Shown here piece by piece: positions 35,563-49,599 of a stretch of 64,000 nt of DNA. This stretch comes from Epiperipatus broadwayi (Eukaryota > Onychophora > Udeonychophora > Euonychophora > Peripatidae): the NCBI GenBank assembly GCA_028023455.1, contig JAQFVV010006305.1, positions 859,001-923,000 of the forward strand. The letters are read 5' to 3'. Below the pieces are notes generated by a model. That model was not told the DNA's origin and searched no databases. It was given only the letters and a program-made list of their open reading frames with translations. Every line of letters starts with the position of its first letter. The stretch's first letter is position 1. A program made the position numbers and the translations under genes.

Positions 35563-38454
35563 TTGGTGGCCAAAGGCGGAGGGGCTAAAAATCCCCTGAT
35601 TGCGGACCCAGGCCGCCATTTGATGACGACTTTTTATTTAGGTACTTACAACTGCAGATCACTTTCAAGTGAAGGAAGATTGCAAGAATTAGAAGAAGAA
35701 CTCTCTTATATTAAATGGGACATTATTGGACTTTGTGAAGTTAGAAGAAAAGGTGAAGAGACAATTGATTTAAAAAGTGGACATATACTCTATTATAAAG
35801 GCACAAATATTGGAAATACAAGTGGAGTAAAATTCATTATAAATAAAAAGTGGAAGAACAGTATTGTGGAGATTAATGGTGTATTGGACAGAGTGGCAAG
35901 ATTAGTTATACAACTTAATAGCAGATACCAAATGCAGATAATTCAGGTTTATGCCCCAACAAGTTCTCACAGTGATGAAGTAGTAGAAGATCTTTATATG
36001 GATGTACAAAAGGCTTTTGATCAGAGTAAACACCATTTTAAAATTTTTATGGGAGACTTTAATGCTAGAATTGGTAAAAAAAAAAAAGAAAGATGAAAGT
36101 GCTGTGGGTAATTTTGGTTATGGTAATAGAAATGAGAGAGGACATAGATTTGTAGAGTTTGCAGAAAAAGGAAAACTTTATATTATGAATTCTTTTTTTG
36201 AGAAAAATGTTAAAAGGAAATGGACATGGAAGCATCCAAATGAAGGTACAGCAGAATTGGATTATATTTTGACTAACAGGAAATACATATTTCAGGATTG
36301 TAATGTTCTTAATAAATTTAACACAGGAAGTGATCATCGATTAGTAAGGTGTAAGATACGTGTTAATGTAAAACTAGAGAGACAAAAATTATTAAGAAAA
36401 ACAATATTTACAGTTGATATTCCTAATCTTCAGAAACATTCTAATGAATTTAAATTAGAACTTACAAATCGGTTTCAAGTATTAGTAGATTTTGAACTGA
36501 TTCAGATTTGAATGAAATTAATATGAAGTTAACTGATACACTTTTGAAAACTGCAACAAAGATAGCTGGTAGAAAGAAACAGCAGTTGACCGATAAAATT
36601 TCTACTGAGACTAGAGAATTTATGAAGAAAAGAAGGAATATGAAGATATACAAAAATGATGCATTAAAAAGAATTGAATATCTCGAATTTTGTAAAATGG
36701 TGCGGAAAAGAGTTGAAAATGATATAAGAAAGTATAACTGTGAACTAGCAAGGAAAGCTGTAGAAGAAAATAAAAGTCTTAAGAATGTAAAACACCATTT
36801 TGGTATTGGTAGGAAATTTATATCTGCAATAAGAAAAAAAGATGGAATTATTACTAAAAGGAGAGATGACATCATGAAATTGGTAGAAGATTTTTATCAA
36901 GAATTATATAGTAATAAAGAACAAGTACCTTCTATATCTATTACATCTTCCAAATTGCCCAGAATTTTAAATGAAGAAGTGAGACATGCAATTAAGTGTA
37001 TGAAGAAAGGAAAGGCTCCAGGTAATGATGGAATTATAATTGATATATTAAAAGAAGCAGGTGAAGAAATAGAAATTTTTTTAGCAAAGTTATATACCAA
37101 ATGTCTAAATGATAAAGATGTACCGGATGATTGGAAGAATGCAGTAATAATATTAATATTTAAAAAAGGTGATAAAGAAGATATTAGAAATTACAGACCT
37201 ATCAGCCTTTTATCAGTTTTATATAAAAAATTTTACCAAGATAATTACTACTCATCTACAGAGAACATTGGATTTCCACCAACCAAGAGAACAAGCCGGA
37301 TTTAAAAGTGGTTTTAGTACAGTAGATCATATCCAGGTATTGAGAGAAGTTATAGAAAGGACAAATGAATATGAGTTGCCATTATGCTTAGGATTTGTAG
37401 ATTATGAAAAGGCATTTGATTCTATAAACATTTCTTCAGTGATTAAAGCATGGGATCATCAAGGTATAGATCCAGGATATTGTCATATTTTAAAGAATAT
37501 TTATAAAAATGCAACAGCAACAATTAGATTACATAATGACACTGGGAAAGTCAACATTGAGAAAGGTGTAAGACAAGGTGACTCCATATCTCCAAACTTT
37601 TTACAGCAGTGCTGCATGAAGTATTTTGTGGATTAAAATGGGAAACTAAAGGAGTGAAAGTAAATGGTGATTATTTAAGTCATTTAGATTTCGCAGATGA
37701 TGTAGTTGTTGTTGCAAATAATGCTTCAGATCTGCAGGAAATGTTGCAGGAATTATCAGATGAAAGTAGGAAAGTAGGACTAAAGATAAATGTTAAAAAG
37801 ACTAAAGTAATGTTTAATCGATTTGCTCAAAATATGAAAATAAAGATTGATTATAATGAATTAGAAGAAGTTAACAATTACAAATACCTTGGTCAGATTA
37901 TTAATACAGATGGAAACATAATGGAGGAAATTAATCATAGAATTAAACTTGGTTGGAGTGCTTTTGGTAGAAATAACTTGATATTAAAAGGAAATATGCC
38001 TATGTGTTTGAAAAGAAAGGTTTTTAACAAATGTGTTTTACCAGTTCTTACTTATGGATCTGAGACTTGGACACTTAATAGAAGAGCAATTCAGAGAATT
38101 CAGACCACTCAAAGAAGTATGAAGAGATGTATGTTGGGAGTAACAAGAAGAGATCGTAAACGCAATGTATGGGTAAGAGAACAAACAGATGTTACTGACC
38201 TCATTGAAAAAATTAAAAGATTGAAGTGGAGTTGGGCTGGACATATTGTTAGAAGAGATGATAATAGATGGACAATTGAAATTTTAAACTGGATTCCAAG
38301 AGATTGTAAAAGACCCAGAAAGAGACCACATGTGAGATGGATGGATGAAATAAGAAAGTGTGCAGGGGTGATGTGGAGAAGAGAAGCTAAAGATCGGAGA
38401 AGATGGATTAAACTTGGAGAGACCTTCATCCTGCAGTGGATTGATAATGGTTGA
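35563..38454 (+). pseudogene. RTE endonuclease-reverse transcriptase, frameshifted
   Basis: One polyprotein is spread over five frames with almost no premature stops. 35563-36096: AP endonuclease start with GTYNCRSLS, LCEVRRKGEE and MGDFNARIG. A frameshift follows in an A-run at 36078-36090. 36002-36511 frame: endonuclease end with GSDHRLVRC. 36508-37305: linker and RT fingers with [10 protein letters not shown] and [12 protein letters not shown]. 37169-37636: FVDYEKAFD and VRQGDSISP. 37609-38454: FADDVVVVANN with both catalytic Asp intact, then the C-terminal RTE/BovB-like region with RRDDNRWTIEILNWIPRD. The protein nicks the target and copies its own RNA there. Four small indels inactivate it. 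The likely start is the Met at 35622 (MTTFYLGTYNC). Confidence 0.92.
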
Positions 38455-38465
38455 TAATGATGATG

Positions 38466-39024
38466 AATTAACTAAAGTAATAAAAACAAGTTTATTCACT
38501 TGCTAATAATGAAAGTAATAATTACAAAAGTGAGTGAAACCACTGCTTCTTTAAGCAATTCCAATAATTGGCCGCATGATAAATTGTTCATATGCATAAA
38601 CACTGTATATAAGTCCAATTATTTATGTGTATTCATTTACTTTGGTTTTAACACACAGATATTCTAATATTATTTCTAATATTAGTCTTTAATTAACGAC
38701 TTCACTGACCTCTACAATGATTAGCGCATATATTGCATTTTTTTGCTTACAAGGTTGCACAATTGCTACTCAAATGATTGTATAAAATGCTGCTTTGCTC
38801 TACTAAACATATTCAGTTATATTTATGCTGTTCAGAATATATAGTAGGGCTCATTTAAATATATTGATCTTACTCAATATCAAATCCAGATTTTCAGCTT
38901 TATACTAATTTTCTAGAGTACATTTATACCAATAATAATTTTAATGTATTTTATGAATGTGTAATACAAGATTTTATTAAACTTTATTACTATAAATATA
39001 AGTATATACACACAGAACAGTCCA
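38466..39024 (-). repeat. 5' LTR of nested gypsy, outer part
   Basis: It matches 26613-27347 without the LINE fragment. Its right end reads CAGTCCA (TGGACTG on the minus strand). Blocks such as CTAGAGTACATTTATACC are identical in both LTRs. Confidence 0.8.
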
Positions 39025-40745
39025 TAGATAAATAGGACTGAAATTTAAAGTCAAGATGAGTACATGAGTTATATAGGCAGGATATTGTTCACCAGATTTG
39101 CTGACAGTGTTCCAGTCGTGAGTTATCCAGTACAATTGCTGTTGGGAAATTGCTTATACATTTTTAAAAAGGGGCTATCAAGGAATACAGCCTTGAATAC
39201 TTGATAGATATTGTGATGGCTATGGATAATTTAGAAATAGTGTTTACAGGCTAAAAGCGACTCATAGCTCCCCTGTCAATTAGCACAATCAGTTCTAAAA
39301 TGGTTTTTTAATGATATTCAGTTCAAAAAATAAAAATTGCTAGAAATATTCTTTAAATACACATTGCTAAATCTTTCTCTCTTTTGATATTAGTTATAAT
39401 AAATTTTAAAAGTGGATTTAAAAAATAAATAAATAAAATTTACAGAATTATGACTTTATAAATGGGACAAATTATAACTTTAAATTTGGTGAAAATTTTA
39501 TGAATTTGTAAAATGCTAAATTCATATTTCAAAAGAAATATGAAGGACAATTGTTTTGTGAATTGGAAATTTTTAACGATTATAAATTCACATTTCAAAT
39601 AGAAACCGACAAGTTTAGTTTCTTAAAAGAAAAAAGCATGAATGAAGAACTAAAACACATAAATGTACAAACAACTCATTAACAAGTAAAGAAAACACAA
39701 GAAGGTCTCATGTAAGAATTAGTTTGGTTTACTTTTTAAGTAACCATTTGTATTTAATTATAATCGTATGTGTGTATATAATATAATTGGTCAAGAATTT
39801 GGAGTAAAGGGAAATATTATTTTAAATCTCAATTAATTTTAATAAACTGAATAAACTGTAATGTATTAAACATTACAGTTGGACATCAAATGTCTTATCT
39901 GAAGGTACATAATTATTTTTTGTTGTTGTTGATATACAATGTTGATGCACATCTATCATTATAGTAAAATAAGTCACTATTACTAACAATATGTTTTGTG
40001 TACATTTTTTTATTTGTGCATTCTATTTAGCAGTGTTAATTTTGCAATATTTCACCTAATTCTCATTGCTTCCGAATCATGTTGAGTTAACTGTATATCA
40101 TTCATAAAATGGTATAGTTTAAATCTGTGGGCTAGCAGCATCATTTTGAGACTTTATCTACTCAAAACAATTAAATTTTCTAATAACTTCAGGCCATATA
40201 AAAAATATATCCTATATTGGGCAGGAAATATTGCTATATGGAATAAGCATTATACATAATAGTATTTATTTCTATAATGTCCTACAGTATGCTTAATATA
40301 AAATACAGTAATATATTGACTAATTATGGAAATTATAACACTTAACAAACAGTGAATTAAGTGATACTATCGGCATAATATAATTTACATATGTTAAAAT
40401 ATGTAACTAATAAAGTTCAATTTCTTTTTTTTTTTCAGTTTATTTTGTATTTGAGAGTTTGACTGACCATAACTTTTTATTTCATAATTTAATCATTTTG
40501 TCTATGTCAGTACTTTTTTATTATATTTTATTTATTTTTATTGTTTAATGGTGTCACATTTATTACTATAAATATCTCATATACACTTTTAAAAAAATAA
40601 TTTTTGTATAAAATTTATTATTAATATGAGAAAACTATTCATAATAACATTGTTGAAATTTCTTAACAGGTAAAATTGCAAGAAGAAAGAAGATAAGAGT
40701 AAGAGATAATAAAGAAGTAAGATAATAATTATAAGTATATATATA
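39025..40745. other. AT-rich spacer, no gene
   Basis: No recognisable coding, RNA or repeat feature. Confidence 0.5.
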
Positions 40746-40754
40746 TATTCATAG

Positions 40755-40915
40755 TATTATTTCTAGGAGCTTCTGTGCAATAAAAATATAATAGCTAACA
40801 GTTTCAATACAATAACAAGTACTTCCCTCAGAGTTTCTTCTTTCTCAAACGATAGGAGTACAATCGGCTATTTAGCTATTATATTTTTATTACATGAAAG
40901 CTCTTGAAAGAATAC
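40755..40915. repeat. Imperfect hairpin
   Basis: AATAAAAATATAATAGCTAA (40780-40799) pairs with TTAGCTATTATATTTTTATT (40872-40891). Pairing extends outward through the AGGAGCTTCTG and GAAAGCTCTTG regions with mismatches. It may be an old foldback element. Confidence 0.6.
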
Positions 40916-43900
40916 AATAAATTCATTATTTATCTCTGAGAATATTAGAATTAACATACATATGAAATAGTATATTCCTTTGGAATATCTTTCATTGCTG
41001 TATAAAGTAATTAAATGCATAGAAAGAAATTTTATTAATTTAAAAGTATGACATCAATAATATTTTAAAATATTGAGTTATTATTATTATTTGAAAGATA
41101 TTATACTTTATTTTTATAAATAAAAATTGATTTTATTCAATGATAATTTATTGTTTAATTTAAAATAGTAATTTTAAAGAATTGAGAATTAGGTTCAAAT
41201 AATTTTAAAATAGACTGAAGCATTTACTTATGGTTCTATTGGCAAGTAGCTAAAAATGATTTCTCATCATGAAAACTGTTTTGAATGACTGCTGATTTTA
41301 AAAAGAAAAACATTGGATTTTAATCTCTCACAATGAAGTTGTAAATAAATAGCTTTTATTCCGAGAATTTGGAAATCAGACTCAAATGAATAAACAACTT
41401 CTTGTTTTTATTTCTTGTTTTCATTTACTATAAATAGAATTACCTCATAACCATCAATTGTTGCAAAAATCATGACTTTTCTACATCTTTATTTAGGCCT
41501 ATCTTATAAAAAGTGAAGCACCATTATAGTGAATGAGATTGTCTGTTATATCATAACTGTGGATAACATTAATGGTAAATAATTTAAAACTATAAAACAA
41601 TTTATAAATCTTGATTAAATATTTTGTATTTATAATAAAAAAAATTTCACATAAATATCTTGCTGATATTAATTATTTTTAAATTGTCAATTCTTAAATA
41701 TTGACTCAATCTCTATGTGTGTAATTATCAAATCTGTATGCAAATATTTTCAAGATGGTTTAAATATAATATTTTAAAATAATACATGTGTAATAAATAA
41801 TTTATTTTGTTTTATATATATCACATTTTAATACCGATTATGAAATACAAAATCTTTATTATTTAATTATATGTATAATTTTAAATAATGATTGTTTAAA
41901 TGGTAATAAATATTTATATATATGGGATTTAACTGATACTGTATGTGTTTGCAAGTGAGATATTACTATATGTTTAGCTTAAATATTATTTGTTAGTTCC
42001 AGTTATAAATTCCTATGGCTTTATTTTGTAATAATTTCATTTTTACTTTCTTACCATGGGTAATGTTTAGATCTTTATAAATAATATGTCAATGATGAAG
42101 AATTAATATTTAAATATTTTATATATGAAGTTTTCAGAATATTTGAATTTTCTTGCTGTTATCTAGAATATTGTAGTAGAGAGTTAAGCTTATATATAAC
42201 AAGCATTTCACCCATTGCTTCATTTTATAGTTCTCAGTGTATATTTACTATGGCACTAGGTATTGAGATAAGAATAGCTTGATTTGTTTTGGCAATGTCT
42301 CAGATTGGTGATTATACATGTGTTTGTTAATTTTATGTATTAATTTAGATATTGGTAGCTTTTACAATGACATTATTGTTATTTAATTTTTTTAAATAAA
42401 TTATTTTATTTAATAATAAATTATTTTGTTTTTTTTATTATTATTACTTGCATTATAAAATATTGGTATGTCAAATTAATAGGTGTCCAAATGTAATTCA
42501 TGCTGAGTAAATATGTCTTTTCTTTTAAGATTTATTATTAGATGGAATAGTTTCATTTTGTATTTCATAACTTACCAATTTTTCTTCCAATTTGTAAGCT
42601 TGTGGTTAAGACGTGTAGAGGTCCCTACCTTTGCATTTTCAACTGCATATGCTTTAGGTTTATTGCCTTAGTAAATATAACCAATATTTGTCTGTAATTG
42701 TAAACTTAAATTCTTTCTTTGGTATTTTCTTATATTATCAATATTAAAATTACAATTGGTTATTGGAAAGAAGTCTAGATTTAGTATCTGGTGGTGCCTT
42801 CTGGTAAAGTTACATATGGAACTATTTTCTCATTACAAACAATATATGTGTGTGTGTTTGTTATTATATATAGTCATTAAAAAAGGAATTTTTTTGTGCA
42901 GTTTAATGCAATAGTGAGTTAAAGGTTTTTGAATCAATTTTCACTTATGAAATTTTTTTTTTTAATTCCAATTTGGTCATTTAAAGGGAACTGTTCTGTT
43001 CAATATGACATTTTAGTATTGGAATACCATTTGACATCCAAAAATAACTGATTATATGATTCTTTTTTTGTACGATTATTATGAAGATTTATTTGAGTGT
43101 TTACTTGCAATCACATGTATCTATATTTCACAGAATTGGATATTTCTAGTGTAATGCAATTGCTTTAAATTACATTAATCTTTTTTATTTATTTAAATTG
43201 GCCAATTCAGATCCTAAATGCTTTAGAGCAGTGGTACACTGATACATCCTACGGCTTAAGGTCGACGGATCTCAAAGTTTTTATAAACTTTTAGCTAACA
43301 ACCCATTTAATTATTAATAGTCAATTAAGCAGAATTATTAAAGCATTTGTCTAAAGTTCTTGATGTCAAAATTGCAAGTGCAAGAATTTTAATATTTGTT
43401 GATTGAATTTAATAATTTAGTATAATTGCCAGTATATGGTTACATATATCTTGTATCTGATTTTTGCTTTTCTATATTTTATTTATCTGTACATTGTATA
43501 GAATACCTGGTGACTAAAGGGGTTTTAACACATATATTTGTGTTTGATAGTGGCATGATCAAATCATATTCTCCAGCAAATAATAATCTAATTCATTATT
43601 TATAAGACGCAATTACATTTCCTGGCTATCAAAACCCTGAATGCTAATATTTGACATTTTATTTGAATTAACAATAATTATTCTGTAAACTCCTTATGGC
43701 TTTTAATCTTTCTTTAGGCACCAGTGTCAATGATGGTTCACTGAACATACTGTCCGAAGTTAATAATTCACATTTACTTATTAAAAGTTTCTTATTTCTA
43801 ATTAGATTATAAACTATATAAATGTATTGGCATTCATTTCATGAGGTAATGAAAACTACAGAGATTGCTGATTTAAATTTCTAAAATAATATTTAATCAA

Positions 43901-44279
43901 TAAACAACATAAATTATGGTCCATGTAACATCTGCACATAAGTTTGCATAAAATTTGCATAATTTTATAGTTATTAACAGAATAACTCGCCATGAATATG
44001 GGACTGTAGACTGTCTCGAAAGCGCTTGGCGGTAAAATTTTGATAATTTCATGACAATTTATTAATAGCTTCATTACCTATGTGCAGAGCACATATATAT
44101 ATTAATTTATTTAAGCGTTAATGAAGTAAAATCTTAACTATTTCAAAAACCCAAACCATTTATAAACCCTACATTTAAAATTCTATTAACATATATATGC
44201 CATACCCAATGGTTAATGAATATAATTTTGAAATCAAGTTAATACATATGACTTATAAATAATTAATGAGTATACATAC
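40916..44279. other. AT-rich spacer, no gene
   Basis: No gene recognised over ~3.3 kb. A G/C-containing patch at 43227-43275 (CAGTGGTACACTG, then GGTCGACGG) recalls a hAT terminus, but no partner end was found. Confidence 0.5.
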
Positions 44280-44291
44280 AAAGTTTATAAA

Positions 44292-44843
44292 CAGGCAAAA
44301 CTCTTCACACAGTAGTGCCACTCAGAGCAAGCCAGAGTAATCAATGGATACCAGAAGGCTTCTACATAAAATCCCTATCTAGTGACTACTCATCCAATAT
44401 TCTCAGACTAGTTTCTAGCTTTTGGCTTTCATCAGTGAGGAGCCAAGGATCTGAGAGCACTGTATCTAGATCTTGGGATCTAATGCAACCCTCCAGCAGC
44501 GACCTTTTATCTCTACTTAACTACAAAACTATGAGAATAAAATTGAAAATACAGTATTTTCAATCTAAGCTCATTGGCCTATATAGTTATATAGGTCTAA
44601 ACTCAGTTCAGTACCCATACATTTTGGTATCTTTAGTCCAAGGCTTCTCACTGATGAAAGCCACAAGCGAGAAATTAGTCTGTGGGTATTGGTTGAGTAG
44701 GCACTTGATAGGAATTTTATGCACAAGCTTTTTGGCATCCATTAATTACTCTGGCTTGCACTGGGTGGTCCTACTGTATGGAGAATTTTGCCTGTTTTAA
44801 TAACAGTTATTAGTAAGCATAAGAAATGGTAATCATGTGACGT
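44292..44843. mobile_element. Inverted-repeat retroposon-like element (P3a)
   Basis: A 552-bp insertion is flanked by perfect 12-bp duplications AAAGTTTATAAA (44280-44291, 44844-44855). Arms of ~168 bp (from CAGGCAAAACTC at 44292, and ending GTTTTGCCTG near 44798) are inverted copies with roughly 15% mismatch around a ~175-bp loop. A ~40-bp tail outside the palindrome (AACAGTTATTAGTAAGCATA and beyond) makes the element asymmetric. An open frame of 161 codons (44315-44800) runs through it but reads through both arms and is not a gene. Confidence 0.85.
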
Positions 44844-44855
44844 AAAGTTTATAAA

Positions 44856-46340
44856 GATTATTCACAAATAATAACAACTAGAAATATGAATAGCTTAATA
44901 AGAAAGTTCACTGGATAAAGTTCTTATTCACTTTTAATGTTTTATAAAGATATTATCACATTTGATTAAGAACTGGATAAGGTAAAAGTTCCTATTCTTT
45001 TTATAATGAATGTTCTTTTTTTTCTTAATCAAAATATTTTTTAGATATTTACCATGGCCATGGGTTAAAGATTTTAATGTCTTTCCAATGAGGTCTGTTA
45101 TAAAGTAGTTTCTTATTGTGTGAGTAGGGATCTATGGTGACATATAGGCACAGCAGTGCATCAAGGCAGCATTTTGGCAGCAGGATGAAAAGATGGCAAC
45201 AGAGAATGTATCTGGATTTTGGCCATGAATTTGGCTTTTTACTATGGCAAGATTGAAAGTTTCCACAAGGTCAAACATTTTGTTAAATTTCTCCAGTATT
45301 TATAACTCTGCTGTTCTTCTGGTAGAAAGATAACAACTAATTAATCAATAATGTTTCCTGGGTATAATTTTATATCCCTCTCCTGACTCTCGCAGATGTA
45401 CTGTATCACATCTTTTCATCTTCAGTAAAATTTGTGAGTTATGTTGATATTTAGCGAGTTTCAAAAAGTTGAATGATTTATGCAATGCATATTTTAAAAA
45501 TAAACAAGTAAGGATACATTTAATAAAACAAAAAAATCCATTAAAATTATACCACAATTAAGATCAGATGGTCTCTCGTGTTTTTTTACACTTCCAGGAT
45601 AATTTTATTTATTTGGAATTGTTTTGTCTTTTTTAATACAAATTTAAAAAATATTTCAAAGTAGAAGCTAATTGGAATTTTAAAGTATATAAACTAGAAT
45701 ATAAAAATAATGAAAAATTTATAGCAAATGAATTCAAAACTTAGTGGATAAAAAAAGATCATTTTGGATTTCTCTTTTTCATGTCCTCTATAGTTGAATT
45801 ATAAAAATAAAACAATGAGTAGGATACTTTGACAACATCCATAATTAACATTAAAATGGTTAAAATCAAGTGGTATGAAATAATATAAATTTAAATAAAT
45901 TGGGTAAAAAACAAAAATCCTTCTGAAATTTTAGATTGGTTAAGACACCAAAAAAATTATAGTCAATCAAGAAATCTGAATTTCAAATGCATAAATCTTT
46001 GAAATTAGAGCATATACATGTATAATTAAAACAGTTAAAAATATGATGAATGTGAAAAAAAAGTGCATAAATGTTGTAGACTATTACTTAATGTGTTCTA
46101 TATTGCAAATGTTGATTCAAAAGAAAAAGTTTTATCAGGAATGAGAAATTGGGAAAAGTAGAAAAAAATGGTGATTCTAAAACAACAGGAAGTTGAATTA
46201 AACTAAAAACAGAAAAACTGAACTTGAATACTGAGATTAATCAAAAAGAATTAAAGATGTATTAAAAAAAATAAAAATAACAAGTTGGACAAATCTGGTT
46301 TGATAGAAGATCAACTACTTGTTGAATTATATCATTTGCT
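44856..46340. other. AT-rich spacer, no gene
   Basis: No recognisable gene or repeat. Confidence 0.5.
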
Positions 46341-46342
46341 GA

Positions 46343-46442
<100 letters not shown>

Positions 46443-46655
46443 AGCAATGAAGATGATTACCAATTCTTCTATCTTAGAATAAATATATAATAACAATTTA
46501 TAAAAAAAAAAAAAAAAAGAAAAAAGAACTGTGGGTAACTGAAATTAATTAAGAAAAATTATCATTAGAGAAAACAATCCACAAAGACTAATAATTAAAT
46601 CAAAGCTAAATGTAAACAAATTTTATCAAATAAAGTAATAATGAGACATAAACAC

Positions 46656-47870
46656 AACAACCACAATCCAAAACCATTTGAACTATTAAGAAATCATATG
46701 ACAAACTAGTTATCACATTGTCTTTGCTTATATCATGTTATTCATTAATACAATCTTTTATTCTCGTCACTTTTATGTCTTAGTAATCAATAGGTGTCAG
46801 ATAACATTGTTTAATAAATTTCTATATAGTTCTATCTTATCTCAATATCCCCAGACTAGTTTATAGCTTATGGCTGCAATCAGTGAGTAGTTTTGGATTA
46901 ATAGACTTAGATCTTTGGATATAGTGCATTTTTTTCTAGCAGTCTTTTTTTTAATCTTTTTGTTATATTATCAAGTTATTAATCCGAAGCAAAAAAAGAT
47001 TTTTTTCAATCTGAATTATTTACTTGCATAGATCTGAAAACAGTTCAGTTGGTATTCTTTTTTTTTAGGCAGGTTTAGCCAAAAATCATACTATACCATT
47101 GAAACACCACATGACCAACTAGTCATTTCATTATTTTTGCTTATATCTTACTATTCATTAGAATAAATTTTCATTCTCATCACTTTTATGCAATCTAGTT
47201 CAAGCTTTAATAATCACTAGATTCCAGATGGTAGTATTGAATAAATTCTTATCCAGTGCTATCCAAATATTACTAGACTAGTTACTAGCTTATATATATC
47301 ATCAGTAAGGAGATTTTGGGATTTTTTTAAACAGCATATTTGGACCTTTGGATATAATACATCTTTCTTCTAGCAACTTTTTTAAAAAATTTATTCTTAT
47401 GGCATAAAAATGGTAAGAATATGCAATTATGCTAATGAATAGCAAGATATAAGCAAAGGTACAGTGATAACTAGTTGATTATGTGATGTCTTAATGGTAT
47501 AGTACCATTTATTGCCAAAGAATAAGCCCACTCTAACCAATCTAATACATAGAAATTGAACTGATTTCAGTCTATACAAATATGAAGAAAATAAGCTTTG
47601 ACTGAAAAAAATGTTTTTTTGATTAGAGCTAATATGTAAAAAATGGTTGCTGCTGGGAAAGATGAGTTAGATTTAAAGGACCAAATGCACTATTGAAAAA
47701 AATCCAGAAAACTTCTTAATGATAACTAGTCTCAGGATAAATTGGAGGGTTAGCACTGTTCAGAAATTTATGAAGAAGTACTATCTAACACCTATTGATT
47801 ATCAAAGTTAATACTGGATGGTATAAAAGTGTTGAGAATAGAAGAGTACACTAAAATTGATTATATTTGG
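46656..47870. mobile_element. Decayed nested copies of the P3 family
   Basis: AATATCCCCAGACTAGTTTA (46841) and ATATTACTAGACTAGTTACT (47265) match the AATATTCTCAGACTAGTTTC core of P3a at 44397, each followed by the ATCAGT-AG and GATCTTTGGAT blocks. Inverted segments pair 46680-46830 with 47750-47870, and 47085-47160 with 47430-47515 (CTATACCATTGAAACA against the reverse of GTCTTAATGGTATAG). The structure is one inverted pair nested inside another, strongly diverged. Confidence 0.7.
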
Positions 47871-48169
47871 ATAAAAACACTTCAATTGAATGATATATTT
47901 AACTGAAAAACTTTCTTGTTTTGGTGTTAAGACAAACTTTTCAAAATATTATTGAGAAGCATATGGATTGAAATTTTAGAGCTACATTTCTTCTCATCAG
48001 GGTATAAAACTATTCTTGTAGATAGGAATGTCCTGCAACATTACAATGTTAAGAAACTACACATTTTCCTGGATCTCACAAATTATTTTAAAAACTTTTT
48101 GGAGAAGAAAGGTAATGTAACCCATCCAAATTGTATTAAAAACCAAAAATGAGATTTGAAGACACATTA

Positions 48170-49150
48170 TAAATGTCACTTTTAATGTTTGAAAATCTTG
48201 TAGTTTATTATAATAAAAACCTAGATTTAACTTATGACTGAGATCCTTCAGAATATTTTTTTTACATTAATTTTGAATGATGTTTGCATTTGCAATTCAT
48301 AAAAATTATTTTTTGTGTATTTTGATATTGAAACTGCACTTTACATGGTCAAATAAAAAATTGTTTGTAAAAAAAATTTCTGAAGAATATTATACTATTG
48401 GTAAATTTTGTAAATTAAAAAAGATTTGAAACAAGATGTCAATTAAGATCATGAAAATATTATATGAGAATGCAATTAGTATAGCAGTCTATTTGGATAA
48501 TGGTTTGGTAACTGATAACAATTTTGACAAAGTGAAAGACGTTTGATATGAAGAATAAAAGAAATCTTTTCTCACTTACTGAAATGGAAATAGATCATAA
48601 TCATAAGTGAATAAGACTCACTTAGGATTAATTCTTGAAAAATTCAATATGAGCTCTAAATAAATCAGTATTTCAAATGAAATCAATTTAGAGTAAAACA
48701 AGAATTGAGAGATTTCTTTTAGTGAAGTTATTGGCACATGTTTTAACCAGAAATATATTCAGTAAAATTAATAAGCAGATGTACAGAAAAACTCTTGAAA
48801 AGAGAAATATATTATTTTTTAAAAATGTGTTATGTGAGGAAAACATTGGATCAAAAAATTATATTTAGTCAGCATGATATAATACAATATCAGTGTATTC
48901 AGATGCAGATTATACAGAAGATTGGCAAGTAGATTAGATGGTATTCAAAATGTTAACCTATTGTTACTACCTCATCAGAGAACTCATCTAGCTGCAGGTT
49001 TCCCTTTAGCAGTCATACTGATGCAACATTTTATGAGTGTAAAAAAAATGAAAACAATATCAAAAGTTGATAATATGTCTGCAATACAAGTAATCAACGA
49101 TTAAATTGTGACTAACCATTACAAAGAATTTCCTTTATTAAATACAAAAA
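48170..49150 (+). pseudogene. Ty1/Copia RT-RNase H remnant
   Basis: Plus strand, several frames: KFCKLKKDLKQ near 48410 (family: V-KL-K-LYGLKQ), AVYLDNGLVTDNN near 48490-48525 (family: YVDD), YSDADYTEDW near 48905-48930 (family: YSDADWAGD, the RNase H start) and VDNMSAIQV near 49066-49092 (family: VDNQSAI-L). Order and spacing are those of Copia Pol. Many stops, and the second catalytic Asp of YVDD is Asn. No LTRs recognised. A frame at 47952-48152 upstream may belong to the same element but is not clear. Confidence 0.8.
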
Positions 49151-49599
49151 GATAATTGTGATATAGATTTTCTCACCCCACTCTGATTTATTATAGTCTT
49201 GAATAGTCCATTGATTCATCTATAATTTCTGTCGTTTCATTTTACAATTTTCATTTTAACATGTAAAGTCACACTTTAGGCAGTATACAAGCATATCATT
49301 ATGTTAACATATATATTGGATATTTCATCCCCAGCATAAATGATAATAGCTATGCTGAAAGTTTTATATCTATCAACTAAATAAAACATTAAACTTTTCA
49401 CACTTTAATCAGATGTTGGATTTTTTTCAAAAGGTAATTCTATAGGCAAAACAGCTAACTATTCAATATTTATTAGTAAAAGTATATCTGGTTATGCTTA
49501 ACTAGAGAGTTAAATATGGATGGGGGAAGGTGTTGTTAACTAAATAGTGATGATTCGAAATTCTTTTGCATTGTGAAAAGCTATTGGAGATATATATAA

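Larger units (their letters stand above)
34720..38465 (+). mobile_element. RTE-type LINE, recent copy
   Basis: About 3.7 kb is inserted in the gypsy 5' LTR. The LTR sequence near 34691-34710 (ATTAATTAAAGTAA) is repeated at 38467-38480 (ATTAACTAAAGTAA), which fits a target duplication. Homology with the decayed copy starts near 35255 (CCATACATT, then TTATTACTATGTGATTATT) and runs to the GATAATGATGATGA tail. A large palindrome occupies 34744-35160 at its 5' side. The coding region has few lesions, so this is the youngest LINE here. Confidence 0.86.
26565..39024 (-). mobile_element. Nested gypsy retrotransposon complex, minus strand
   Basis: Homologous LTRs at 26565-27347 and 38466-39024 (with its missing start at 34655-34735) flank a decayed minus-strand Ty3/gypsy coding region in the order gag, protease, RT, RNase H, integrase. 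A hAT element (27760-31352) interrupts integrase. An RTE LINE (about 34720-38465) interrupts the 5' LTR. A short RTE fragment interrupts the 3' LTR. Removing these gives an ancestral element of roughly 5 kb. The order of events is: gypsy first, all the others later. RT carries active-site changes, so it is long dead. Confidence 0.85.

Noticed and set aside
36065-38499. Several minus-strand open frames of 67-137 codons
   Set aside because: They are antisense shadows of the RTE coding region; the same antisense frames appear in decayed RTE copies.
43227-43275. hAT-like terminus beginning CAGTGGTACAC
   Set aside because: No partner inverted terminus or 8-bp duplication could be found.
44315-44800. 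161-codon plus-strand open frame
   Set aside because: It spans both arms and the loop of the P3a inverted repeat, has no family resemblance, and is broken in the related P3b copy.
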